A DNA stretch of 64,000 nucleotides from Saccharum officinarum. Its lineage: Eukaryota; Streptophyta; Magnoliopsida; Poales; Poaceae. Position numbers and translations under genes: made by a program. Location of the stretch: the NCBI GenBank assembly GCA_020631735.1, contig CM036159.1, positions 16,469,511 to 16,533,510 on the forward strand. Reading direction: 5' to 3'. Of the stretch, positions 24,289-34,690 are shown one piece after another. Each line of letters begins with the position of its first letter. Positions within the stretch are counted from its first letter, which is position 1. A model generated the notes under the pieces. That model did no database searches. It was given only the letters and a program-made list of their open reading frames with translations, and was not told where the DNA came from.

Positions 24289-24521
24289 TTAGTTTTACAT
24301 TCTACTAATTTTAGCTTTTGGTTGTCTTCAGGTCGTTTATGCAAGTTAATATAGTGATCACCTTCATGATTGGTGCCATTCTGGGTTGGATAGCTCGCAA
24401 CATCTTGAAGCCACCACAACACTTCAGGAGATTGATCATGGCCTTTTGCTCAGCAGGTTCAGTTTCGTCAGTGGATAGAATATCTTAAATTAGTTTTACA
24501 TTCTACTAATTTTAGCTTTTG
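24289..24521 (+). repeat. 32-bp perfect direct repeat inside the Helitron
   Basis: The same 32 bp (starting ttagttttacattctactaa) occurs at 24289-24320 and 24490-24521. The first copy is the intron end before the PILS-like exon; the second abuts the L1 fragment. The words tttgctcagca also occur at both the exon end (about 24446) and the L1 junction (about 24518). Confidence 0.85.
24332..24456 (+). pseudogene. captured PILS-like exon A
   Basis: Bounded by an acceptor (gttgtcttcag) and a donor (cag|gttcag). Its reading frame contains FMQVNIVITFMIGAILGW, then KPPQHFRRLI and ...FCSAG. This matches the PIN-LIKES (PILS) auxin efflux carrier family, whose members carry similar VN..LTF.IG..LGW, KPP.HLRGLI and C.AGNLGN blocks. 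It is continued by exon B at 25672, with an L1 LINE tail between them in place of a normal intron. Only two exons are present, so it is a transduplicated fragment without likely transporter function. Confidence 0.8.
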
Positions 24522-25608
24522 CTCAGCATGATATGGTCCAAGGTTCAGGAGTTCCAGTTATATGATATTCCAGACAAAATTAAATGGAGACTCAGCAAGA
24601 AGGGGGCTTTTTCTGTTAAATCTGTGTATGAGGCCTTGACCAATGTTGAGTCTGGGAGGCATTTTAAACATATTTGGGAGGGGAAGATCCCTGCCAAACT
24701 GAAATTCTTTATGTGGTTGTTGGAAAATGATGCACTACTGACTAAGGATAATATGTTTAAAAGAAACTGGAAGGGTAGTCCTGAATGTTATTTTTGTAAG
24801 CATAATGAATCCATCAATCATTTGTTCTTTTCCTGTTCTGTGGCTAGAGTTGTATGGGCTTGTGTGGCTAAATGTTTAGGCGCAAATGATATTCCCAATG
24901 ATATTAAGCATTGATGGTTATGGTTAGACAGGTGGCTTCCCCAAGGCAAGAAGGTTCATGTATGGGGTGTGGCGGCCATCTGTTGGGCGATTTGGAAAGC
25001 AAGGAACAAAGCTTGTTTTGATAAAAAATTGATCAAAAGTCCGGTTGATATTATTTGTCACGCAGGGCCCTAATGAAGTTCTGGACAGGGTTGTTTGCAG
25101 AGATGGACAGGGCAACGTTGGAAGAAGGCATTGATACGATGGTAAAGATCGTTGTGGGACTGTTGACGTCCAAGCGCAGCAGGCCATCCTAGGCTTCTGA
25201 TGATCAGACGACAGGCGATGATGATGCGCCTGCATGACTGTTCGCTGTTCCTGGTTATCTGAGTGGGTGAAACTGTATGGTTCTGATGTCTCGTTCGGCT
25301 GGATAGTTAGACACCTTTTTGGTTCTGTAATAATGGTTGTTACGTTTCTCCTTTTGCCGTGGCTTCGGAGGTCTAGAATATGGTGTAGTGTGATGCTATG
25401 TGTGGTTCGATTTTGCCTAGGCTAAGAAGGTCTTAGCTGTCTGTTAGCCTATCGGTTAACTCGGTTGGTTGTTAAGCTTGGTTTCCTCTTGCACTGAAGG
25501 TCAAGCGCAGTCTGTCAAGCTCTGTTCTCCTTTGAACCTCTAAACTTTGCTTGTATTTCCGTTCTTAATTGAATGGGAATGGGGAACCTCTCTGTGTTGA
25601 AAAAATGT
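24519..25608 (+). pseudogene. L1 LINE ORF2 tail (zf-RVT domain) inside the Helitron
   Basis: The open frame 24519-24914 has WRLSKKGAFSVKSVY, HIWEGKIPAKLKFFMWLL and CYFCKHNESINHLFFSC. This is the zinc-binding region that follows RT in plant L1 elements. An in-frame TGA at about 24912-24914 interrupts it. The same family sequence continues beyond (VHVWGVAAICWAIWKARNKA, 24957-25016), followed by a 3' UTR ending in an A-rich stretch near 25600. RT and endonuclease are absent. It separates the two PILS-like exons, so it either inserted into their intron before capture or was joined during Helitron growth. Confidence 0.82.
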
Positions 25609-25671
25609 TTCATTCCTGCCTTCATGTATGCACAACAGAAATCCATAATGGCCTATACTGAAAAAACACAG

Positions 25672-25787
25672 GAAACATTAGAAATCTGCTACGAATCATT
25701 GTCCTAGTTGTATGCGACAAAGACGGAAACCTGTTTGGGAACATTTGCCGCTCATGCAGTCTCTCCTACTCGTCACTGTCCATGGCT
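25672..25787 (+). pseudogene. captured PILS-like exon B
   Basis: Bounded by acceptor aaacacag and donor gct|gtaagt. It continues exon A in phase: GNIRNLL, then VVCDKDGNLFGNICRS and SLSYSSLSMA. PILS proteins have GNLGN, PAVC...G.PFG and Y.SLSMA.G at this place. The next stretch to 26645 shows possible splice sites but nothing I can place in the family. See exon A for context. Confidence 0.8.
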
Positions 25788-26898
25788 GTAAGTTTTCCTT
25801 TTTTGGTTCCCACAAAGTGCTCTACCTTCTACCTGTCTTATTTTGTTTCTCAGATCTGGAGGAATGGTGTTTTGCCTATGTCCACTCAAATTCGCCTTAA
25901 TATGTTACTTACCCAGTTGATGTATCCATATATATAGTAGATGCAATGCCTGAATGCTAGATTGGTTTGGGTGTATCAATATGCACTTAGTGTTATGGCT
26001 TGAAATTGCTTCAATTCTGGTTGATGTTCAATTGGTAGTTTGTTATAATGCTGGTAAACATGAGGTGGCGAAGAATTTTTTGCTGCAGACACCACGGGTG
26101 ATTGAAGGTGAAAGGCACGAGAACAACATCCTCCATTGTTGCCAAGAATCAAAACAGTGCTTTGCTGATCAGTAGCGATGACATCCCGGTGGCCCTAAAA
26201 CATTGTGCGTACTGAACATTAACAGCATTCTGGACATGAGCAAGAGGAAATGCTTCCTTTAGTCCGTCACTCGTTTGGTTGTGTTTTCAGTAAGCATGTG
26301 TCTGAGTGTTTTTTTAATCAACTATTGATATCACCACTATGACGTTAGAAAAGGCTGCTATTTAATTGGTCAAGTGGAGATCCATTCTTTGATAACAGTA
26401 TTATGTTACTTGTAGGTGGTCCGGCTCATCACTTGCCATCAATCAAGTTTAGCAATACAAGTCGGTGTAGAGGGAGATTGGAGAACCTCGTTAAAGGGAA
26501 CGTTTCTGTCAAGCTTGATGAGATTGCTTTAAGCTTTTTGGCGTGCACTGGTCGAACTCATCACTTAGGATTGGTCATGACTGAATGTATCGTGACGAGA
26601 AAGACACAATTTTCTCCCGTTGCAACGCACGGGCATTTTTGCTAGTAAGAAACAAATAGGACGTTAGAACAAATAAGGCACCATATCAAATTCCGATGGT
26701 AAATAAGGAATTCTCAGAAATTGCGAGCATTGGTTTGTTTCTCTTGCTGCACAGACATATCGTGCGTGTTTGGAACTATTGCCACGCTACGCATGCTAGC
26801 CCGAGAGAGCTAGGCAGCAAGGAAAATTTTTGCTAGCGCGAATACCGAGATAGGTGAACATAGATCCGAACGACTTGCTCAATCCATTTTCTTGCTAG

Positions 26899-27172
26899 GG
26901 CCTTGTTAAGATTCTAATATTGGGATTCAAATTTTGCATAGTAAGTGTTACGTCATACTGTAGCAATTTTTGTTTATATTTGGTAATAATTATCCAAACA
27001 TTGATTAATTAGGCTTAAAATGTTTGTCTCGCAAAGTACAACAAAACTGTGCAATTAGTTTTTTATTTCATCTATATTTAGTACTCCATATATGTGTCGG
27101 CATTTTGATGTGATGGGGAATAGAAATTCTACAGTGAATTTGGTGATCAAATTGGAGAATCTAAACAAGGCC
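26899..27172. mobile_element. MITE, 'cgagacgaa' family, 274 bp
   Basis: Ends ggccttgttaagattc and complementary gaatctaaacaaggcc are flanked by TAG at 26896-26898 and 27173-27175. Internal words ttaattaggcttaaaa and gtctcgcaaagtacaa define a grass family seen repeatedly up to 31.2 kb. Confidence 0.75.
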
Positions 27173-27510
27173 TAGGTGAGGTAAAACAGGATCCGGTAAA
27201 AGTTCCAAACACGCTCATGCTACTGCTGTATTTTTCACAAAGAATACTGTTTTTTTTATAACTACGAAGAATAATGTTAGCAGACTCAGATGGGTTCTGC
27301 AGTGTTTGTTCTCGGCCTCTGGCTAGGTCACATGGGCTTGTACAATTTTTGGTCCCGGCCCGTGTTTGTAGCAAGCTGCGGGCCCTGCCCATGAGCGAAT
27401 GCAGCAGCATAGAGCCCGAAACGGCAAAACTATCCTATCAGGCCGAAGCAATGCCTGGCGAGGAGCTGCGCTTGCTGTCCGGACTCCCGTCCCGGCCACG
27501 TCATCTTTTA

Positions 27511-27754
27511 GGGGTCGTTTAGTTGGTGAAAAAATTTAGGTTCGTTTATTGTAGTATTTTTTGTTTTATTTGGTAATTTATATTTAATCATGGACTAATT
27601 AGGCTCAAAAGATTTGTCTCGTGATTTACAACTAAACTGTGTAATTAGTTTTTTCTTTCGTCTACATTTAGTACTCCATACATATGCCGCAAGATTTAAT
27701 ATGACAGGTACTATAGTATTTTTTGGGTTCACTTTTCGTGAACTAAACAAGCTC
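27511..27754. mobile_element. MITE, 'cgagacgaa' family, 244 bp
   Basis: Begins ggggtcgtttagttggtgaa and ends ttcgtgaactaaacaagctc. TTA flanks both sides (27508-27510 and 27755-27757). Internal aattaggctcaaaagatttg matches the neighbouring copies. Confidence 0.7.
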
Positions 27755-27957
27755 TTAATCGTCCAGCGCTCTTGCGTGTCTGCACCCGACCCGGGGGGCG
27801 CAGCACTACCGCGGGGCGCTGGACCGCTGGCACGTCTGGCAGGTGCCTCAACCCAGACCATTGGCGTGGCGTGCTGCAGTGCTGCACTGCACTGCTGCGC
27901 GCACAAGATGGCGCCAGGTCAAATAGCACCGCGCGCGTGTCAGGTGGTACCGTTCCA

Positions 27958-28290
27958 GGGCTGTTTAGCTCGGAGGTGAAAAAGTTTTTTTTTTTACTTC
28001 AGATGTTTTTATGGATTCTCGGAAGGGATTTTAGATATTAATTAAAAAACTAATTATATAACTCGTCTGAAAACCGCGAGACGAATTTATTAAGCCTAAC
28101 TAAGCTATCATTAGCATATGTGTATTATTGTAGCACTTAAGGCCAATCATGAATTAATTAGGCTTAAAAGATTCGTCTCGTGGTTTTCTAACCAAACTGT
28201 GCAATTAGTTTTTTTTTCTACATTTAGTACTCTATGTATGTGTCAAACATTCGATGTGATGGGATGAAAAAAATTTAGGTGAAAACTAAG
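27958..28290. mobile_element. MITE, same family, longer copy
   Basis: It starts gggctgtttagctcgg and ends ggtgaaaactaagg. It holds both orientations of the family signature (cgcgagacgaatttattaag and aattaggcttaaaagattcg), so it is palindromic. The end is shared with the next element and boundaries are approximate. Confidence 0.55.
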
Positions 28291-28646
28291 GTCATGTTTA
28301 GTTTCTAAAATTTTTCAAGATTATCTGTCACATCAAATGTTTAGACACATGCACGGAGCATTAAATGTAGACAAAAAAAATTAATTACACAGTTTGGAAG
28401 AAAAATCATGAGACGAATCTTTTAAGTCTAATTAGTTCATGATTGGACACTAATCAAATGTTTAGACACATGCATGGAACATTAAATGTAGACAAAAAAA
28501 AAACTAATTACACAGTTTGGAAGAAAAATCACGAGACGAATCTTTTAAGTCTAATTAGTTTATGATTGGACACTAATTGATAAATACAAACGCAAATGCT
28601 ACAGTAACCAAAGACAAAAAAAAACCAGAAACTAAACACGCCCTAA
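28291..28646. mobile_element. MITE with internal ~120-bp tandem duplication
   Basis: Starts gtcatgtttagtttct and ends agaaactaaacacgccc. A unit of about 120 bp beginning atcaaatgtttagacacatg is present twice (28332-28451 and 28452-28573) with few differences, so the element grew internally. Confidence 0.7.
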
Positions 28647-28792
28647 ACACCCCGGACCCACCTTCTATCCGGATCGTACTCGTATAGTACGTGCTATTCA
28701 AGAGTCAAGAGGTAGGGTGCCACAGCGGCAATAATGTGCGTGCATGTGCTTCATGGGCTGGCTATCAGGCTATCCTTCAATAAACCACATTA

Positions 28793-28883
28793 CTCCCTTC
28801 GTTTCATTGAAAGTGTCGCCCAAAAAATATGTTTGTGAGGGGAGCATGTTTTTCCAATGACACTTTTAATGGGACGGAGAGAG
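28793..28883. mobile_element. small Stowaway-like MITE (91 bp)
   Basis: Inverted ends CTCCCTTCGTTTCATTGAAA and complementary gacacttttaatgggacgga are flanked by TA (28791-28792 and 28884-28885). Confidence 0.75.
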
Positions 28884-28919
28884 TACTCAATAGGGCACAG
28901 GCCCTGTTGCCTTCCCTTA

Positions 28920-29114
28920 GACCAATTTCAGTGGAGTTTCGTTAGAGTTTTAAAGGTATTAATTATACTAATGTGGTATTATATTAATGAAAAATAAGAT
29001 GATAAGGGTTTTACAAGAACAGAGAGAGTTTTATAGGGATAAAACTCTTCTACACTGTTTCTAAAATTCAGATGTATTATAAATAGTGACGTAAAATCTT
29101 CACTAAAACTGGCC
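28920..29114. mobile_element. Tourist-like MITE
   Basis: Ends gaccaatttcagtggagttt and complementary cttcactaaaactggcc are flanked by TTA at 28917-28919 and 29115-29117. Confidence 0.6.
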
Positions 29115-29117
29115 TTA

Positions 29118-30264
29118 TAACCCATACTTTTTTAACGAATAAACAATATTAAATCAGTGAACGGTCGTCGTGAAGCATGTGCCCGCCAAGTCGCTGCGTG
29201 TTTGTGTGTGACGTGGAAACCAAGGACACGACACGGAGCGCGGCCGTAGTCGTCCATGAGGAGATGATAACAGCGGAGGGGGGGACCGCGCACAGGCACA
29301 GCTTGTGGCTGGGGCTAGCGGACGAGCGAGGCCAGTTGGCAACATCTGGCCATCTAGGCGTGGCTTCCACGAGTCCACGACGGATCGTGCACCGGAGTGG
29401 CGGAGTACCACACGCCACAGCGATCACTGGAGTATTATTAATACCTTACTGTATCTCCGAACCGCTAGGAATGTGCCAGCGAAGCGAACACAGCGGAATA
29501 ATAAGGGAACGCAGCGCGCGTCGGCGAGACTCTACGATGATGGATGGAGATTGGAGCTGCACCTGCACGCGCGCGAGACAATTCGGCCGATGGATGGAGT
29601 CAGGCCTGCATCGCCTATCCGCCAATTCGGCAGCTCAGATGGAGGTGCACACTGCACAGGATGGAGCCAAAGACCGTGACAACCGTACCGGACCGAGTAC
29701 TGCCGGAGAAAACCGCCGCCATCTGTTGCATGAGGGAGGCATCTGATCTGAGCTACTCCAGCTAGGCGACGGCACGAGTCACGCCGTGCAGGAGTAGTAC
29801 GAGTGCTGCCAGCAAGCCGCGCTTCTACCCTCGCGTGTCTTCAATTCGCTTGCACGTGAAATGAACGGAGGCAGTTGGCACAGGACGGGCCGGGGTCCCG
29901 AATCCCGATCGTGTAGGTGACGAATGATCCTCTCTTCCTCTGCATTGATTGATGAAAGATGATGGAACCAGGAACCGTGATTTTGGTCCGTTTGACTGTG
30001 CTAATAAGCCGATTAAAAATACTGTTAGCTGATTTATTACGAGAGAAAAACATTGCTCTAACTAAAAAATAAGCTGAAAAGTATGGATTATAAGTCAAGC
30101 ACTGATCTGATGGATCAAATGCTTTCAGTACTCGATCAAGGGCTTCCCAAAATACCTATTTACTAACTTCTCTTCGTTCCGCATGAGAAAAAGTTATAAA
30201 GACAGATTTCAAAATCGATTTTTTAGTCATGTTAACACCACGCTTCGCTTTCCGATATCTGGTA
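29118..30264. other. intergenic, no recognised gene
   Basis: A moderately GC-rich stretch, 29160-29760, has an open frame of 189 codons (29177-29746) with no domain I recognise and no clear gene signals. At 29990-30095 lies a MITE-like piece (gctaataagccgattaaaaa...). Confidence 0.5.
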
Positions 30265-30268
30265 TTAT

Positions 30269-30510
30269 GGCTGTGTTTAGTTGAAAAAATTTGGGTGAAA
30301 AGTTACGGTAGCACTTTTTATTGTTATTTGGTAAAATTTGTCCAACTATGAATTAATTAGACTCAAAAGATTCGTCTCGAATTTTACAGACAAACTATGC
30401 AATTAGTTATTTTTTTACCTATATTTAATGCTTCATGCATGTGTCTAAAGATTCGATGTGATGAGTGGAAGAAGAAATATTTTAGGTATGTATGGCAAGT
30501 GAACGCGGCC
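30269..30510. mobile_element. MITE, 'cgagacgaa' family
   Basis: Starts ggctgtgtttagttgaaaaa and ends aagtgaacgcggcc. TAT flanks both sides (30266-30268 and 30511-30513). Internal aattagactcaaaagattcg matches its neighbours. Confidence 0.65.
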
Positions 30511-30579
30511 TATGGCTCTGCGCAGACTGACCTCTACACTTGATTAGCTACTGTGCATTTCACCAGAACATGGTGGATG

Positions 30580-31436
30580 AATAGAACCTTTCAAGTTTCA
30601 ACCGTGACTTTTCTTGTGCAATTAATTCTGGAGTGTGGCGGGAGTACCCGGTGATGGACAGGGTAGTTGGACCACTCCCCTGTGCATGCATGATGCTTCA
30701 TCATGATCCTATCCCGATCCCTCGGACCCATGTGCCACTGTACACCAGCGAGTGCTCCTCCTGGCTACTGTAGTAGTTTGATGATGCATCTGCCTGGAAA
30801 TGACCGTGACTACATCGCAGAAACTGTTTACGGCGTCCGTTGTTATCGATCCGGGTAACTTTTACTGCTGTCGTACTGCATAGCCCTGGTAATGGGTGGG
30901 AGTCCAACCCGTTTTCACCCCATTCTATATCTAATTAATTATTTTTTAAATCCATCCCACCCCATTCCAAATTAGCTTAGGCCTCGTTCACTTCACATGC
31001 TAACCCAAAATATTTTCTCTTCCACCCATCACATTGAATCTTTGGACGCATGTATGGAGTATTAAATATAGATAAAAAAGATAACTAATTGCATAGTTTG
31101 TCTGTAAATGTCGAGACGAATCTTTTGAGCCTAGTTAGTCTATGGTTAAACAAATTTTGCCAAATAACAACAAAAAGATGCTACAGTAACTTTTCGACCA
31201 CTTTTCACCAACTAAACACAACCTTAGACCTAACCCAACCCGACCCACGCTGTCTTGGATTGCCAAGGTTCTGCATTGGCATAGTATTCCATAGCCATGC
31301 TCGCGATGGCAGGCAGCAAGCAACAACCCACGATTTCTTGGACGTGCATGGCGCAACGTCGCAGGCATCGAGGGCCGACGCCAGCTCCCCGGCCTCGTGC
31401 AGGCGGCTGACCTCCTCGGCGCCGCCCAGGTGCCGG
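30580..31436 (+). repeat. direct duplication, copy A (contains a MITE)
   Basis: Nearly identical to 31582-32182, from 'acctttcaaccgtgactt' (an extra few bases here) to 'cgccgcccaggtgccgg'. It is longer only because of the MITE at 30980-31223. Its right end holds a short piece of the glutaredoxin-like sequence seen in full after copy B. Confidence 0.85.
30980..31223. mobile_element. MITE inserted in duplication copy A
   Basis: Starts ggcctcgttcacttcacatg and ends ccaactaaacacaacc, flanked by TTA (30977-30979 and 31224-31226). The empty site agcttagacccaaccc is present in copy B at about 31973-31988, which proves the exact insertion and the 3-bp duplication. Confidence 0.9.
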
Positions 31437-31581
31437 TTAAAAAAATAGAACCTGGTAATGGGTGCCGGGTACTCCTCGCTGCTGATAAGCCGGTTAAATA
31501 AATACTGTTAGCTAATTTATTATAAAAGAAAAATATGATTTTAATTAAAAATAAACTGAAAAATACGAATTATAAGCCGGA

Positions 31582-32182
31582 TAATAAAACCTTTCAACCG
31601 TGACTTTTCTTGTGCAATTAATTCTGGAGTGTGGCGGGAGTACCCGGCGATGGACAGGGTAGTTGGACCACTCCCCTGTGCATGTACGATGCTTCATCAT
31701 GATCCTATCCCGACCCTCGGACCCATGTGCCACTGTACACCAGCGAGTGCTCCTCCTGGCTACTGTAGTAGTTTGATGATGCATCTGCCTGGAAATGACC
31801 GTGACTTACATCGCAGAAACTGTTTACGGCGTCCGTTGTTATCGATCCGGGTAACTTTTACTGCTGTCGTACTGCATAGCCCTGCTAATTAGGGTGAGAT
31901 TCCAACCCGTTTTCACCCCATTCTATATCTAATTAATTATTTTTTATTTTCAACCCACCCCATTCCAAATTAGCTTAGACCCAACCCGACCCACGCTGTC
32001 TTGGATTGCCAAGGTTCTGCATTGGCATAGTATTCCATAGCCATGCTCGCGATGGCAGGCAGCAAGCAACAACCCACGATTTCTTGGAGGTGCATGGCGC
32101 AGCGTCGCAGGCATCGAGGGCCGACGCCAGCTCCCCAGCCTCGTGCAGGCGGCGGACCTCCTCGGCGCCGCCCAGGTGCCGG
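31582..32182 (+). repeat. direct duplication, copy B
   Basis: The uninterrupted partner of 30580-31436. Its right part overlaps the 3' end of the glutaredoxin pseudogene, so the duplication probably started from this locus. Confidence 0.85.
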
Positions 32183-32490
32183 CCGTCTGCGAACACCTGA
32201 GGGAGCAGCGGCGGCAGGCGGCCGCCTCCGTCGTCGCCGAGCGCGGCGCGGAGCTTGCCTTTGAACCCCATGTGCATGGACAGGCCGCGCTCATCGACGC
32301 GCACGGCGTTGCTGCGCAGGATCGCGCTCGTGGACCAGCACTCCTCGTACCTCTACCGGATCCCACGGACGCTGGTGCGGTACACGACGACTCGGCCCGC
32401 GCGCTCCGGCGGCGGCGGGTTCAGCGACGGCGAGGCCTTCTTGGCTAGCTTTGTCTTGGCGTTGATCTTTTCCTGGAACACGTGGACCCA
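32083..32490 (-). pseudogene. glutaredoxin-like protein, broken
   Basis: On the minus strand the frame reads AGRVVVYRTSVRGIR, a stop, then YEECW, VRVDERGLSMHMGFK, LPQVFADGRHLGGAEEVRRL and HEAGELASAL. This is the plant glutaredoxin-domain family with VVxYxTSxRGxRxTYExC at the N-terminus and LPQVF(A/V)xGxxLGGAEEV in the middle. The TAG at 32353-32355 falls where family members have an arginine-threonine step. After ...ACDAAPC the usual C-terminal CxxC...C zinc-finger-like region is not recognisable and the sequence runs into the duplicated repeat. No redox function is expected. Upstream sequence (INAKTKLAKKASPSLNPPPP, to about 32490) is in frame and looks like the native N-terminal linker. Confidence 0.75.
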
Positions 32491-32619
32491 CGCCCGCGTG
32501 CTTGGACCCCTTGCAGCCCATCCACATGTACCATGCGCCACGGCGGCGGGCAAGGAATGGAAGGGAACGGAGCAGCCCGCTTGTCTCGTAAGCCGAACTT
32601 TTTCAGTCAACTACCATGT

Positions 32620-33395
32620 TCGTTTATACTGAAATTTGACTTATACTGATGTTTATGTTAAAATATTGTGGGAAGAAAATACTATTCTATGACTGAAAAG
32701 TAGTGCCGAATAGACTCAAATGAACAAGATGAATAAATAGTGTTCTTCTCTGACAACAAATCAGCGAACCGTACTTTTCACCATGGTTTTTCAGCCAAGA
32801 GAACGGTGCCACCCAACACGTACCGTTGCCGGTGACGATCTGCTCAAAGCACGGGTCCCCCATGGTTGCTCCATGCTCCAGGCTCCATCGTGCAGATGAC
32901 ACCGCAAACGCATCTGCACGAACTGGCGCTGTCGTTCGACTGGAACCATTCCAACCCATCCTAACCTGATTTGCTAGTAAACCCGACCCATCCCAACCCA
33001 TTTGACCTCTATACCCATTACCTCTATTCAAACAGTTTCATAGCACAACCAAACCCCAAAGACTCCAATTATTACCTAACCCATTTGCAAGCCTAGTGTA
33101 TACAGTACCTCAGGCTCCCAGCTCGTGCCGACGTTTGGGTTGCAACTTGCACGCGAACGGCCGGCCACGCGAAACATTTTCGGTCGACAAAGGCGGATCC
33201 TGTGATGAAATCCACGAAACGAGCACCGGCTAGCAGACCTCAGCAATCTGAATGAATGAACAAGAATAACTACAGCCCAGGTGACTGCCGTATCCCCGTC
33301 CCGTCTCAGGCAACTCGGTCGCCCGATTGCTCCGGCACTCCATGTGCCTAGCCGAGGGACCTCCGGGCGCGTACCGTAAACGATACTGGAGTACG
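32620..33395. other. intergenic, MITE remnants
   Basis: At 32617-32800 there are fragments of a MITE family (tgttcgtttatactg..., aatagtgttcttctctgac...). At about 32930-33080 an AC-rich stretch repeats the words acccatcccaaccc. No gene recognised. Confidence 0.45.
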
Positions 33396-33399
33396 AATA

Positions 33400-34255
33400 T
33401 AGAGTAAAAATTGCTGTACTGGGTATTTTAAAATGATACTCTATCTTTTTTCTCACTCTATATTTAGAGTACTATACTCTCACTTTATATTTAGAGTAGC
33501 ACAATGCTTACTCTATAGTGTGCAGTGGCAGGCCCCACTAGCTAAACAAAGGAAAAAATGCTATAACTCACAAACCAAAAATCCAAATTAAATTTCGATT
33601 GCACCATTAAATTCGTCTCAATAAATCCTTCAAAAAATAGATCACACATGGATATATTTAGATAAAGTGACAAGTGAGTCCCACAGTGAATAGAGTGGAT
33701 AGAGGATGATATAGAGGATGGATGGGTGCGGAAGAATTGAGTATAGAGGAGAGAATCTTGCTGACTATGACGTATAGAGGATGAATATAGAGGTCCATGA
33801 GTACGGATAGCCTAAGACTAGTCGCACTGGGTACTCTAAAAGATACTCTAAAGCTTTAGAGTATGAATATAGAGTAAAAAAATGCTACACTAGGTACTCT
33901 AAAACGATACTCTATCCTTTCTCTCCCTCTATATTTAGAGTGGTATAGTGCTTACTCTATAGTGGGCAATGGCAGACCCCACTAGCTAAACAAAGGAAAA
34001 ATGTTATAACTCACAAACCAAAAATCCAAATTAAATTTTGATTGCACCATTAAATTCGTCTCAATAAATCCTTCAAAACTAGATCACACATGGATATATT
34101 TAGATAAAGTGACAAGTGGGTCTCATAGTAGATAGAGTGGATAGAGGATGATATAGAAGATGGATGAGTGTGGAAGAATTGAGCATAGAGGAGATAATCT
34201 TGCTGACTAGAATGTATAGAAGATAAATATAGAGGTCCATGAGTGCGGATAGCCT
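33400..34255 (+). repeat. duplicated ~0.4 kb AT-rich repeat
   Basis: Two direct copies at about 33405-33815 and 33880-34255. Both run from 'actgggtattctaaaatgatactcta'-like starts through 'ctagctaaacaaaggaaaaa' and 'caccattaaattcgtctcaa' to 'tagaggtccatgagt(a/g)cggatagcct'. The left copy has extra 'tatatttagagta' units. Probably a tandemly duplicated non-autonomous transposon. Confidence 0.75.
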
Positions 34256-34690
34256 CAGCGGTGCAGAAAGAGCACGGGTCCCCGGCCGAATTCACCGGCG
34301 GAAAAGAAAATGTGACAACAACACCGGAGCAAGTACGTAATGAATGTGCGTGATGTCAAGATTCGGCTGGGGTGCGTGATGTCAAGATTCGGCTGGGGAT
34401 CAGGCCGGCGCTGCCGGGGCGGGCGATGTGTGGACGACGATGTACGTCCGGCGTCGCGCGCGTGCCGCAACGACACGGATCGGAGTCCGCGGATCACGCG
34501 CGAGGCCGAACCACGCGCCCGGGGCGCTGCTAGCTGAACAGCCTGATCGGGAGCGATCGCGAACGGGATCATAAGATGCAGCCGCGTGGCCGGGGCCAAA
34601 GACCTCCCGCCCGGTGGCCCCGAGGATCCCTACCCTCCATCACCAACAGCGCTGACGAGCAGGTAATTAAGGCCGTCGGAACAAAAACTG
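34256..34690. other. intergenic, no recognised gene
   Basis: A GC-rich stretch with a short direct repeat, gtgatgtcaagattcggctg at 34349 and 34378. It ends in the 8-bp target repeat aaaaactg of the element that follows. Confidence 0.5.

Larger units (their letters stand above)
23648..26645 (+). mobile_element. non-autonomous Helitron carrying gene fragments
   Basis: The 3' end has the hairpin CCCGTtgcaacgcACGGG, then catttttg and CTAG (26642-26645), the CTRR terminus of Helitrons. The proposed 5' end is TCTATCCCTAATAATAAAAA at 23648, matching the TCTAT(A/C)... starts of grass Helitrons. The host base before it is A and after it is T, as expected for insertion between A and T. No RepHel protein is seen, so it is non-autonomous. 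Inside are two exons of a PILS-like gene and an L1 LINE tail. The 5' boundary is less certain than the 3' end. Confidence 0.75.

Noticed and set aside
29177..29746. 189-codon open frame.
   Set aside because: No recognisable motif, competing frames on the other strand, and no promoter or splice context.
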